From Methanocorpusculum sp. (GTDB taxonomy: Archaea; Halobacteriota; Methanomicrobia; Methanomicrobiales; Methanocorpusculaceae): a stretch of DNA of 11,734 nt. Shown here piece by piece: positions 1 through 6,594 of this stretch. The position numbers and the translations under genes are program-made. Below the pieces are notes generated by a model. The model had not been told where the DNA came from and searched no databases. It saw nothing but the letters and a program-made list of their open reading frames with translations. Every line of letters starts with the position of its first letter. Within the stretch, counting starts at the first letter, position 1. The stretch is taken from contig DALTYF010000010.1 of NCBI GenBank assembly GCA_029986195.1, positions 1 to 11,734 of the forward strand, given 5' to 3'.

Positions 1-284
1 ATATGATGGAGGATGTGCTTCTGCCGCTGTTATCTGATGCGGTTCCCGGGGTGCGGCGTGCGGCGGTGACTGCTCTTGCATTATCCCGGCGGCCCGATGT
101 GGTTGCGGCGCTAATTGATTGTCTGCATGATCCAAAGCCCGGGGTTCAGGCTGCGGCGGCAACCGCCCTTGGAGAGATCGGCGGTGATGAGGTTATTGCC
201 GCACTCACCGCAGCGTCAAAAAGCGGGAATGCGATTCTGCGCGGAATTATGAAGAATGCGCTGAACGCAGCCCTGAAAAAATAA
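1..284 (+). CDS. HEAT-repeat protein, C-terminal fragment (5' end outside window)
   Basis: The reading frame is open from the window edge to a TAA at 282-284, so about 93 residues of the C-terminus are visible. They form helical pairs of roughly 31 residues typical of HEAT/PBS-lyase repeats: each unit has a pattern like PGVRRAAVTAL or PGVQAAAATALGEIG followed by a short turn and a second helix beginning EVIAAL or DVVAAL. Such repeats make an alpha-solenoid that binds proteins or, in PBS-lyase-like members, acts in chromophore attachment. In methanogens they are common in uncharacterised scaffold proteins. There is no signal peptide or membrane segment in the visible part. The ATG codons at 3 and 6 are probably internal methionines rather than the start, because the protein begins in mid-repeat. 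The gene converges on the phosphatidyltransferase with only 13 bases between stop codons. The specific function is unknown. Confidence 0.75.
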   Translation, partial: MMEDVLLPLLSDAVPGVRRAAVTALALSRRPDVVAALIDCLHDPKPGVQAAAATALGEIGGDEVIAALTAASKSGNAILRGIMKNALNAALKK

Positions 285-299
285 AAAATATATTTTTTT
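275..299. terminator. Shared bidirectional T-tract terminator
   Basis: The 13-base gap between two convergent stop codons is entirely A/T, with a T-run on the plus strand (292-299) for the HEAT gene and, read on the minus strand, T-rich tracts at about 275-290 for the phosphatidyltransferase. Archaeal RNA polymerase terminates at such T-tracts without needing a hairpin, so this short segment can serve both genes. Confidence 0.5.
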
Positions 300-945
300 A
301 TTCTTCCTTGTAGGCGCCGTGGCGGCGTGCAAGGTAGAGAATTCTCTGCAGGGCCGAGAGGTTGGTGCAGACGGCAATGAGAATTACGGCGATCCAGATC
401 TGGCTGACAAGGCCGAAAAGGATGAGACAGAGAATGGTCTCGGGTCTGCCGAAGAACCCGATTCCTTCCAGAGGATCACTGATCTTCCCATCCTCTTTTT
501 TGGTGTAACCGATTTCTGCGTAGGTTACCGGTTTGATGAAGGTGTTCATCAGCGAACCGATAATGGCAAGGCCGACGATTGCGGTGTCAACCCAGGACGG
601 AACGGTGAGGAACTGGGATATGACGGCAGTTCCGGAAAGACCGATTCCCAGAAGGACCAGTCCGTCCACGTATTTGTCGATGATCCAGTCGAGTACCGCA
701 CCGAAATCACTCTTGCGGTTGGTTTTCCGGGCCACATTTCCATCGACGAGGTCCAGTATGGCGGAGACCGCAAGCAGGATACTGCCGAGGAGGAACAGAC
801 GCTGCATATAACATACAGCGCAGGCAATACCGAAAACGAGGGAAAGTATTGTTATCTGGTTTGGTTTAAGTCCAATCCGGACGAAGGCATTGCCGATTGG
901 ATCAATGCAGCCAATCAGCCGGGGACGAAGAGCGGTAATATTCAT
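298..945 (-). CDS. CDP-alcohol phosphatidyltransferase (archaetidylinositol-phosphate-synthase-like)
   Basis: This is a 215-residue integral membrane enzyme that transfers a polar alcohol or alcohol phosphate onto a CDP-activated lipid. The full family signature D-x2-DG-x2-AR-x8-G-x3-D-x3-D is present: D65, D68, G69, A72, R73, G82, D86 and D90. The aspartates bind metal and the CDP-lipid, and the last is the proposed general base. Hydrophobic segments lie near residues 30-62, 95-140 and 168-197, fitting about six membrane helices. In archaea the substrate is CDP-archaeol. Length and the single-domain form fit archaetidylinositol phosphate synthase, but glycerol- or serine-transferring relatives cannot be excluded from sequence alone. 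The ATG at 945 is preceded by a weak AGGT motif about 8 bases upstream. The gene is divergent from arfC, and a nested inverted repeat sits just upstream of its start. Confidence 0.85.
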   Translation of the reverse strand: MNITALRPRLIGCIDPIGNAFVRIGLKPNQITILSLVFGIACAVCYMQRLFLLGSILLAVSAILDLVDGNVARKTNRKSDFGAVLDWIIDKYVDGLVLLGIGLSGTAVISQFLTVPSWVDTAIVGLAIIGSLMNTFIKPVTYAEIGYTKKEDGKISDPLEGIGFFGRPETILCLILFGLVSQIWIAVILIAVCTNLSALQRILYLARRHGAYKEE

Positions 946-959
946 GGTAACCTGACTGC

Positions 960-987
960 ATCATATGCCTGAGAGGCATGGGATGAT
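960..987. repeat. Nested inverted repeat in a divergent promoter region
   Basis: ATGCCT (965-970) and AGGCAT (974-979) form a perfect 6-base inverted repeat around GAG. It is flanked by a second inverted pair, ATCAT (960-964) and ATGAT (983-987), with a three-base GGG asymmetry on one side. The element starts 15 bases upstream of the phosphatidyltransferase start, where its RNA leader or transcription start should lie. It could be an operator, or a hairpin in the 5' leader of that gene. No protein partner is known. Confidence 0.4.
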
Positions 988-1061
988 ACATTTTTGGACG
1001 GGATTTCTATACCAAATATTCTTTAGCTTTTATTCCTATATGAATCAAGAGGAAATACTTC

Positions 1062-1739
1062 ATGAATACGATACTGCATAAACCCCATGTGCTGATGATC
1101 TCGGAGATTACGGCGGATGGGAAACTTACCCTGAAACGCGGTGCTTCCAGCAAGATTCTGATGAAGCATATGTCGCATGAAGCGGAGATTCTGCTGCATG
1201 AGACGCGTGCGGCCTACGATGCGATTATGGTCGGATCATCCACGATTAAGATTGACAACTCGTTTCTGACCGTGCGCATGGTCCCGGGAAAAAGTCCTCT
1301 GCGGGTGATCCCCTCAAGTCTGGCGGATATTCCGCTGGATGCGAATGTGCTGGATACCTCGGCCGTGCCGACGGTTGTCGCCGTGTCTGCTGCGGCTCCG
1401 GCGGATCGGGTTGCGGCGCTTCGGGAGAAGGGAGTATCCGTCGTTGTCGCAGGAGAGGAGAAGGTGGACCTCCCCGTACTAATGGATATCTTATACCGGG
1501 AATTTTCGGTACGGAACCTGATTATTGAGGGCGGCCCTACGCTGAACTGGCACATGCTGCATCACCATCTGGTGGACGAGATACGATTGATTCATCTGCC
1601 GTTTATTGTGGGCGGAAATGACACGCCGTCACTGGTCGGGGGGATGCACATCGATTCGGAGGATCAGATGATCCGGCTTGAACTTTCCGGGACACGAATG
1701 GCCGGAACAAATCTGGTTACGGAGTACCGCGTACTCTAA
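1062..1739 (+). CDS. arfC: 2,5-diamino-6-(ribosylamino)pyrimidinone 5'-phosphate reductase (archaeal RibD-type)
   Basis: This 225-residue cytoplasmic enzyme fits the archaeal NAD(P)H-dependent reductase family that converts the ribosyl side chain of the pyrimidine intermediate to ribityl before deamination, a step toward riboflavin and the F420 precursor FO. The RibD C-terminal/dihydrofolate-reductase-like fold is visible in three blocks: an N-terminal strand and loop at residues 8-25 (MISEITADGKLTLKRG), the nucleotide-binding IMVGSSTI-x3-DN-x2-LTVR block at 55-72, and IIEGGPTLN at 154-162 followed by VDEIRLIHLPFIVGG at 171-185. The usual DNP of the second block is DNS here. There is no deaminase domain, as expected for the archaeal form. 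The ATG is preceded by AGAGGA at 1048-1053, eight bases upstream. No T-tract follows the stop. The family is clear; the exact substrate is inferred. Confidence 0.85.
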   Translation: MNTILHKPHVLMISEITADGKLTLKRGASSKILMKHMSHEAEILLHETRAAYDAIMVGSSTIKIDNSFLTVRMVPGKSPLRVIPSSLADIPLDANVLDTSAVPTVVAVSAAAPADRVAALREKGVSVVVAGEEKVDLPVLMDILYREFSVRNLIIEGGPTLNWHMLHHHLVDEIRLIHLPFIVGGNDTPSLVGGMHIDSEDQMIRLELSGTRMAGTNLVTEYRVL

Positions 1740-1903
1740 CACAAAAAAAACAGAAACCATCTTTACAGAACGCAGAGTGTCAGAGAGGTTAGATGATATT
1801 TAGGCGAAAAATACTCTGTACGTTGCAGCGGACGGATCATGATATAATGAAGTAAAATGCGTTTCACCGTTTCGGGCAAGAGTATGAACGCAGAAAAATT
1901 ATA

Positions 1904-1963
1904 GTGTTCGTAGTTTAATGGATCTATTGGACGTGGATTATTTATCGGGGGTAAACCGGACAC
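1904..1963 (+). pseudogene. tRNA-like remnant (possible degraded tRNA gene)
   Basis: GTGTTCG (1904-1910) pairs over all seven positions, with one G-T wobble, with CGGACAC (1957-1963), as an acceptor stem would. Immediately inside come TA (positions 8 and 9) and TAGTTTAATGGA (1911-1922), which closely matches the conserved D-arm/box A pattern; a four-pair D-stem GTTT/GGAC can form. Further on, ATCGGGGGTAAACC resembles a T-arm that has lost the TTC of its loop and part of its 3' strand, and the 3' half of the anticodon arm is missing. At 60 bases it is too short to work as a normal tRNA. It could be a decayed tRNA gene or a scar of integration; chance resemblance is possible. Confidence 0.35.
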
Positions 1964-2017
1964 AGATACAAATATCGCTATTGCCGGATTTCAGATTTCG
2001 CGGAAATGATAGAAAAA

Positions 2018-2023
2018 AAGGAG
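2018..2023 (+). promoter_or_regulatory. Strong Shine-Dalgarno fixing the hydrolase start
   Basis: AAGGAG lies 9 bases before the ATG at 2033. An upstream in-frame ATG at 2006 has no such site, so the start at 2033 is preferred. The site is stronger than that of most other genes in this window. Confidence 0.65.
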
Positions 2024-2032
2024 AAAATCACT

Positions 2033-2641
2033 ATGAGCACCATTGCAATATTTCATTCAGTTTTAGGGGTTCGTCAAGGCATACTTGATGCGGCAGAACT
2101 CCTGAAAGAGGCCGGACACGATGTGCATGTTATAGATCAATATAACGGACGGGTCTTTGACGACTACACCGAAGCCAGTAGTTTTGCTGAAAGCATTGGG
2201 TATGAAGCCTACATGCGTTCCGCACTCGAAGCTGTAAAAGATTTACCCGACGGATTTATTTGTGTAGGCTTTTCCAACGGTGGCGGGGTGTCGGAATATA
2301 TTGCGTTGAACAGGCGCGTTGCGGGTGTAGTACTCTGCTCAGGAGTGCTGCCACTTGAAATGTTGCATGGAGTTTTTCCTGTAGCAGGGTTTCTTGAAAA
2401 AGGATGGCCGCAGGGTACGCCGGTGCAGATTCACTATGCCAAAGATGATCCGTTTCGGTTCAGGGGTGCTGTCGAAGCATTTAGCGCACATGTGAAAGAA
2501 CAACAGGGAACGGTTGAGTTTTACGAATACCATGGAGCAGGCCATCTTTTTACTGACAGAAGCCTTGTGAATGAATACAACGAAGCAAATACACGGGAGC
2601 TATGGAATCATGTTCTACGGTTCTGCTCTGACATTAGCTGA
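2033..2641 (+). CDS. Dienelactone-hydrolase-family alpha/beta hydrolase
   Basis: This is a 202-residue single-domain alpha/beta hydrolase, somewhat shorter than typical dienelactone hydrolases (about 230-250). It starts directly with the first strand, IAIFHSVLGVRQG, whose loop would carry the oxyanion hole. The nucleophile elbow is GFSNGG with S81; classical dienelactone hydrolases have cysteine there, so this belongs to the serine-bearing relatives. D138 or D139 (AKDDPF) and H171 (GAGHLF) complete a plausible catalytic triad in the expected order. The protein should be cytoplasmic and cleave an ester, lactone or similar bond; the substrate is unknown. It stands alone, converges on rlmH, and lies in a locally AT-richer islet, so acquisition by transfer is possible. 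There is no clear T-tract after the stop. Confidence 0.8.
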   Translation: MSTIAIFHSVLGVRQGILDAAELLKEAGHDVHVIDQYNGRVFDDYTEASSFAESIGYEAYMRSALEAVKDLPDGFICVGFSNGGGVSEYIALNRRVAGVVLCSGVLPLEMLHGVFPVAGFLEKGWPQGTPVQIHYAKDDPFRFRGAVEAFSAHVKEQQGTVEFYEYHGAGHLFTDRSLVNEYNEANTRELWNHVLRFCSDIS

Positions 2642-2730
2642 TAAACGTACTGCGCAGGTCACAATAGGTCCCAACGGTGTGACGAATACGCATACCGTAT
2701 GGTTTATCAGCACTTTCTCCCGCAATTTTC

Positions 2731-2740
2731 AAAAAAATAT
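2731..2740 (-). terminator. T-tract terminator after rlmH
   Basis: On the minus strand a run of seven T (2731-2737) preceded by ATA begins about 10 bases beyond the rlmH stop. It fits an intrinsic archaeal T-tract terminator for the TPR-rlmH unit. Confidence 0.4.
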
Positions 2741-2749
2741 CCCGGTATC

Positions 2750-3226
2750 TCACTTGTGATACGGTTCTCCGCGCAGAATCCGGAAACCCCGGTAAATCTG
2801 TTCAAATAAAATCAGCCGGATCATCGTATGCGTAAATGTCAGCCGAGAAAACGACACCTTCCGATCCACAGCCACGAGAACCGCCGGCGACAGGCCGAGC
2901 GGCCCCCCGATAATAAAACATATGTTCTTCCCTGAAAGTTCTGCTTCTCCCAGCAGTGCTGCGATCTCCTCGCTTGCGATCAGCGGCGCACGGGGGTCCA
3001 GCGCAATCGTCAGAAATCCGGGCTTCACTCCGGCAAGAATCCTTTCGCCTTCCCGTTCCTTCACCTGCATCTCCGCGGACGGTGATGCACTTTCCGGCAC
3101 CTTCACTTCTGCAAGTTCCGTCACAAAAACAGTGGCATAGGGTCTCAGCCGCTTTGCAAACTCGGCGATTCCCTCATTCAGATAGCTGTCCTTAATCCTG
3201 CCGACACACAGGACCTGAATCTGCAT
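2750..3226 (-). CDS. rlmH: 23S rRNA pseudouridine-1915 N3-methyltransferase RlmH
   Basis: This 158-residue SPOUT-class methyltransferase matches RlmH over its full length (the E. coli protein is 155 residues). RlmH uses S-adenosylmethionine to methylate N3 of the pseudouridine at position 1915 in helix 69 of 23S rRNA, on assembled 70S ribosomes. Visible hallmarks are the N-terminal IQVLCVGRIKDSYL strand and helix, the cofactor-binding IIGGPLGL at 105-112, SFSRLTFTHTMIRLILFEQIYR at about 125-146 forming the trefoil knot, and the characteristic C-terminal RGEPYHK. Its ATG directly follows the TGA of the TPR gene with no spacer, so translation is probably coupled. A GGGGAAG stretch inside the end of the TPR gene may serve as ribosome binding site. 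RlmH is best known from bacteria, though some euryarchaea also have it. Confidence 0.9.
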   Translation of the reverse strand: MQIQVLCVGRIKDSYLNEGIAEFAKRLRPYATVFVTELAEVKVPESASPSAEMQVKEREGERILAGVKPGFLTIALDPRAPLIASEEIAALLGEAELSGKNICFIIGGPLGLSPAVLVAVDRKVSFSRLTFTHTMIRLILFEQIYRGFRILRGEPYHK

Positions 3227-6200
3227 TCAGGCTTCCCCGTCCGTGCCCTTGTCCGCGTCGAACTCCATCACTTTTGTGAAGCACGCAACCGCCTCGCGGA
3301 GATGACCGGCCGCCTCAAGTGCGCGTCCCTTCAGATGCCAGGCAGGTGCGTGATCCGGATGATTTTCCAGAATCTTTTCCGCAGCGGTAACCGCAAGATC
3401 GAACCTGCTCTGCTGCAGACAGATCAGACCGCGGCAGTAGAACAGATCCGGATCAGCCGCACCCGCACGTTCCGCCTTTTCCAGCTGTGCAAGCGCTTCC
3501 GCAGGCCGGCCGCACAGCATCTGCATGAACGCAAGACCCGACAGAAGATACGGATTCTTCGGATCAACCAGAAGGGCCGATTCAAACGCCTCGACCGATG
3601 ACGGAATGTTCCCGACCTTCACCAGCATCATTGCCTTTTGCAGGTGTGCAAGGCTGTTCTTCGGGTACAGTCCGATCAGTTTATCGTAGCACTTCGCAGA
3701 CTCCAGATACTTCCCTGCGCGGCCGAACAGATCCGCAACCGCAAACAGTGCCGCCGTATTGTCCGCATTGTCTGCGACCAGCCGTGAAAACTCCTCAATC
3801 GCTTCGTCGGTCCGTCCCGCGTTTGCCAGGGCGGATGCATACGAGTAGCGTGCGGAGTCGTCATTTTGCCGCTCGTCCAGCAGATCCGAGTACGCCGCCG
3901 CTGCTTCGTCATACCGGCCGAGATACCACAGGGTCTCCGCGCGCTGGCGGATCGTCACCAGATCTTTTTCATTCTCCGCAAGCAGCATGTCGTATCCCGC
4001 AAGCGCCTCTTCGTAGTTGCCCTTGATCAGATAAATCGCCGAGAGTTTGCGGATCACATCGCTGCTGGATGCACCGCTCTGCAGGTACCGGCCATACACC
4101 TCAAGCGCTTCATCATACTTCTGCATCTGCTCAAGAACGCCGGCAAGATCCAGCAGTGCCTTCGTGTCCGCCTCGTCTGCTTCGGTCAGTTTCCGCAGAA
4201 CATTTTCGGCCTCCGGAAGTTTGCCGAGTGCGGTAAGGGCTGCTGCCTTGTCGCGCAGTGCTTTTGTGTTCGCTGGTTCAAGTTCAAGAACCTTGTCCAT
4301 GCCGATCGATGCTTCGCGGAAGTCGCCGCTGATCAGATGCAGATGACCGATACCAAACCACACATGTGCATTCTCCGGCATCTGTTTTGCAACGCGGGAG
4401 TAGTACTCCGCTGCTTCATCATACCGGCCGAGTGTCGTACAGATATCCCCGCCGAGCGTCAGAAGGTCCGGACTTCCCTCCGAGTCCTTCAGTGCGAGTG
4501 CAACCGCATCGGCCGCTTCTTCGTTTCTGCCAAGGGATACGCAGAGTTTTGCCACCTGCACGGCGACTCCCGGAATTTCCGGATACTCGCGCAGAACTCC
4601 CGAGTAGGTTGCAACCGCCGCCTCGGCGTTGCCGCCCTCCGCCTGTACCCGCGCAAGCGCGATCAGAACACCCGGGTGACCGGGCAGAAGCTGTTCGGCG
4701 GCGATAAGGGATTCACCTGCCTGTGCATACTTTCCAAGCATCTCCTGACATTTTGCAACCCCCACATGCGCCGCAGGTGTTCCCGGGGACACCGCTGCCG
4801 CACGCTCATAGTATGCGAGTGCGTCGGCATACTGTCCGTTACGGAACAGCACGTCCGCCGATCCGAAGATGAGCGACAGATCGTCGGGCATCGTTTCCAG
4901 CAGATGGGCATACGCTGTTGCTGCTGCTTCGTACTTTCCAATGCCGGCCCATGCATCCGCCACCCCGAAGAACGCGGGGTTGTTATCCGGAGCAGTCCGG
5001 ATAATTTCCTCCCATGCATCGGCCGCTTCCTTGTAGCGGCCGATGCGCATCATTGAGGATGCATACAGTTCATGCGCGGCAAGTGATTCGGGGTCTTTTG
5101 CAATTACGCGGGCGGCGACATCCGCTGCCTGCTGATAGCTGGACAGTGCCGCAAGACACTTTCCGTGCAGAAGCTGTAAATCCAGCCGGTCGGGTGCTGC
5201 ATCCAGCGCACGCACTGCCGTCTTGTCCGCTTCCGCGTACCGTCCGAGCGCGGACAGGGCAAAACTCTGCATTGAGGCAAGACCGACATTGACCGCACCG
5301 ATCTCAGGTTTGGTCATCGCAGCTGCCCCTACCGGCGCAGGGTTGTTGAACAGCTGCATGTCGTCGTCCTCCTCGGCAAACCACTTCATCTTTGACGGGG
5401 CACGGCCGCCTTCGCCGCCGAGTCGGCCCATTCGGGTAAAGCTGTCGATGGCTTCTTTGTATCTGCCGGACAGATACTCGGCGCATCCTTTCATGTACCA
5501 GACCGAGGTGTTTGACTGGTTCAGATGAATCATCTCAAGGAACGCTTCGGATGCGCGTTTCATGTTGCCTGACAGGAAGGAAACAATGCCCAGCAGATAC
5601 CACAGTTCCGCATTTGCATATCCGCGTGCAAGCACTTTTTCCAGCTGTACCGCAGATTCCTTTTCGTTTCCGTCCCAGTAGAGGCAGAGTGCACGGCGCA
5701 CGGTTATGGTAATGTCGGTGTCTGCGGAGTACTGCTGCACCATTCCGTAGGATGCTGCGGCATCTTTGTAGCTGCCCATGCTTTCTTCAAGCCGGGCACG
5801 GCGGTACCAGCCGGCGGGGTCGTCTTCGGCAAGTCCGGCATATCGCGAAAGGGCACCGTCGCGGTCGTTCAGCATTTCACAGCAGAATGCAGCGGATGAT
5901 AAAAACATGCCGCGGTCATCAAAGGTGGTTGCTGCAAGCTGATCGAACATGCCTTTTGCCTCGGCAAAGTTTCCGGACCGCATGGTCAGTTCTGCCAGAC
6001 GCATCCGCAGGTGTTTGTCGTCGGGGCGAAGATTCGTCAGATGGCTGCATACCGCTGCTGCCTCCGCATACCGGCCGGTGCGTTCCAGCCACTCGCACTT
6101 CAGTTCCTGCAGGTAGGGTTCACCGTCCCCGAGCGTTACATGACTGATGGCTGCAACCGCTTCCTCAAATCTGCGGGCGTCGGCAAGAAGTGTTGCAAGG

Positions 6201-6460
6201 GTGATCCATGCATCCGTATTCTGCGGGTCGAGTTCGGTCGCTTTTGTAAGCGAACGTGCTGCTTGTTCATGCTGGCCGGAACGGTTCTGGGATACACCGA
6301 GCCGGTACCACAGGGAGCTGTTCTGAGGTTCATGCTCCACGGCACGGGCAAAACTCTTTGCTGCGTCTTCGTAAAGTCCCTTCTCAAATGACAGCTCACC
6401 GCGGGGGGTCCACGGGTTCTGCCTATCATTTTTACCAAACAGACCGCCGATATCAACCAT
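3227..6460 (-). CDS. Giant tetratricopeptide-repeat protein, about 30 TPR units
   Basis: This is a 1077-residue protein made almost wholly of TPR units of 34 residues. By eye I count about 10 units from residue 17 to about 345, a non-repeat linker at about 345-385 that is glycine-rich, then acidic (AEEDDDMQLF), then about 20 more units to the C-terminus. Units carry the classical W/L-G-Y-A-F-A-P positions, for example LWYRLG, GRYDEAAEYYSRV and LELEPAN. There is no signal peptide, membrane helix or enzymatic domain, so it is predicted to be a cytoplasmic protein-binding solenoid. The start at 6460 is supported by TTGAGGA (6470-6476), nine bases upstream, and by a TATA-like motif near 6510. The stop abuts the rlmH start. 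TPR proteins of this size are common in Methanomicrobiales, but their partners are unknown; a link to ribosome work is only suggested by the rlmH coupling. Confidence 0.9.
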   Translation of the reverse strand: MVDIGGLFGKNDRQNPWTPRGELSFEKGLYEDAAKSFARAVEHEPQNSSLWYRLGVSQNRSGQHEQAARSLTKATELDPQNTDAWITLATLLADARRFEEAVAAISHVTLGDGEPYLQELKCEWLERTGRYAEAAAVCSHLTNLRPDDKHLRMRLAELTMRSGNFAEAKGMFDQLAATTFDDRGMFLSSAAFCCEMLNDRDGALSRYAGLAEDDPAGWYRRARLEESMGSYKDAAASYGMVQQYSADTDITITVRRALCLYWDGNEKESAVQLEKVLARGYANAELWYLLGIVSFLSGNMKRASEAFLEMIHLNQSNTSVWYMKGCAEYLSGRYKEAIDSFTRMGRLGGEGGRAPSKMKWFAEEDDDMQLFNNPAPVGAAAMTKPEIGAVNVGLASMQSFALSALGRYAEADKTAVRALDAAPDRLDLQLLHGKCLAALSSYQQAADVAARVIAKDPESLAAHELYASSMMRIGRYKEAADAWEEIIRTAPDNNPAFFGVADAWAGIGKYEAAATAYAHLLETMPDDLSLIFGSADVLFRNGQYADALAYYERAAAVSPGTPAAHVGVAKCQEMLGKYAQAGESLIAAEQLLPGHPGVLIALARVQAEGGNAEAAVATYSGVLREYPEIPGVAVQVAKLCVSLGRNEEAADAVALALKDSEGSPDLLTLGGDICTTLGRYDEAAEYYSRVAKQMPENAHVWFGIGHLHLISGDFREASIGMDKVLELEPANTKALRDKAAALTALGKLPEAENVLRKLTEADEADTKALLDLAGVLEQMQKYDEALEVYGRYLQSGASSSDVIRKLSAIYLIKGNYEEALAGYDMLLAENEKDLVTIRQRAETLWYLGRYDEAAAAYSDLLDERQNDDSARYSYASALANAGRTDEAIEEFSRLVADNADNTAALFAVADLFGRAGKYLESAKCYDKLIGLYPKNSLAHLQKAMMLVKVGNIPSSVEAFESALLVDPKNPYLLSGLAFMQMLCGRPAEALAQLEKAERAGAADPDLFYCRGLICLQQSRFDLAVTAAEKILENHPDHAPAWHLKGRALEAAGHLREAVACFTKVMEFDADKGTDGEA

Positions 6461-6505
6461 ATACGTATATCCTCAAGAGTAGTACTGTTACATGTTTGAT
6501 CCCTC

Positions 6506-6514
6506 TACTATACC
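6506..6514 (-). promoter_or_regulatory. Candidate TATA box for the TPR-rlmH unit
   Basis: Read on the minus strand the motif is GGTATAGTA. A start of transcription about 25 bases downstream would leave a leader of roughly 24 bases carrying the TTGAGGA ribosome site. The match to the archaeal TATA consensus is only moderate. Confidence 0.3.
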
Positions 6515-6553
6515 ATGTTTCTGCAAAAACTTTCCTTTCACGCATGCCGAATC

Positions 6554-6570
6554 CCTATATTAGAAATAGG
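6554..6570 (+). promoter_or_regulatory. nifB: Candidate nifB TATA box inside a small inverted repeat
   Basis: CCTATATTA (6554-6562) is the best TATA-like motif upstream of nifB, about 37 bases before the ATG, which would give a leader of about 10 bases. It overlaps an inverted repeat, CCTAT (6554-6558) and ATAGG (6566-6570), separated by seven bases. Repressor binding there would block TBP. The repeat is short, and it does not match the GGAA-N6-TTCC operator of NrpR known from Methanococcus. Confidence 0.3.
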
Positions 6571-6594
6571 CGGGGCGGTTAATAGATTATAATT

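Larger units (their letters stand above)
1740..2032. other. AT-rich intergenic region without a convincing gene
   Basis: This stretch of almost 300 bases is visibly richer in A/T than the genes around it. It holds no open frame with coding character. It contains a tRNA-like remnant (1904-1963), a 9-base direct repeat GAACGCAGA (1770-1778 and 1886-1894) of doubtful meaning, and the Shine-Dalgarno of the following hydrolase. TATA-like candidates for the hydrolase are around 1936-1943 and 1970-1976, and I cannot choose between them. Confidence 0.5.

Noticed and set aside
319..972. A 217-residue open frame on the plus strand
   Set aside because: It is antisense to the CDP-alcohol phosphatidyltransferase, which carries a complete family signature. 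The plus-strand protein is hydrophilic and has no recognisable motif.
1763..1963. A possible 66-residue protein on the minus strand in the arfC-hydrolase gap
   Set aside because: It has no ribosome site, no family motif, and overlaps the tRNA-like remnant. It is most likely a chance frame in AT-rich DNA.
2658..2683. Inverted repeat GTCACA/TGTGAC after the hydrolase stop as a terminator
   Set aside because: The stem is only six pairs around a 14-base loop and no T-tract follows, so the case is too weak to call.
2571..2759. A 62-residue plus-strand frame running past the hydrolase stop
   Set aside because: It starts inside the hydrolase in another frame, has no start signals, and overlaps the end of rlmH.
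3866..5056. A 396-residue open frame on the plus strand
   Set aside because: It lies antisense inside the TPR gene, which has an unmistakable 34-residue repeat pattern on the other strand. High G+C and repeat codon use keep the opposite frame open.
3227..6460. About 100-base periodicity that might suggest a CRISPR array or DNA tandem repeat
   Set aside because: The period is 34 codons of a TPR protein. The DNA copies are divergent, and there are no identical repeats or spacers.
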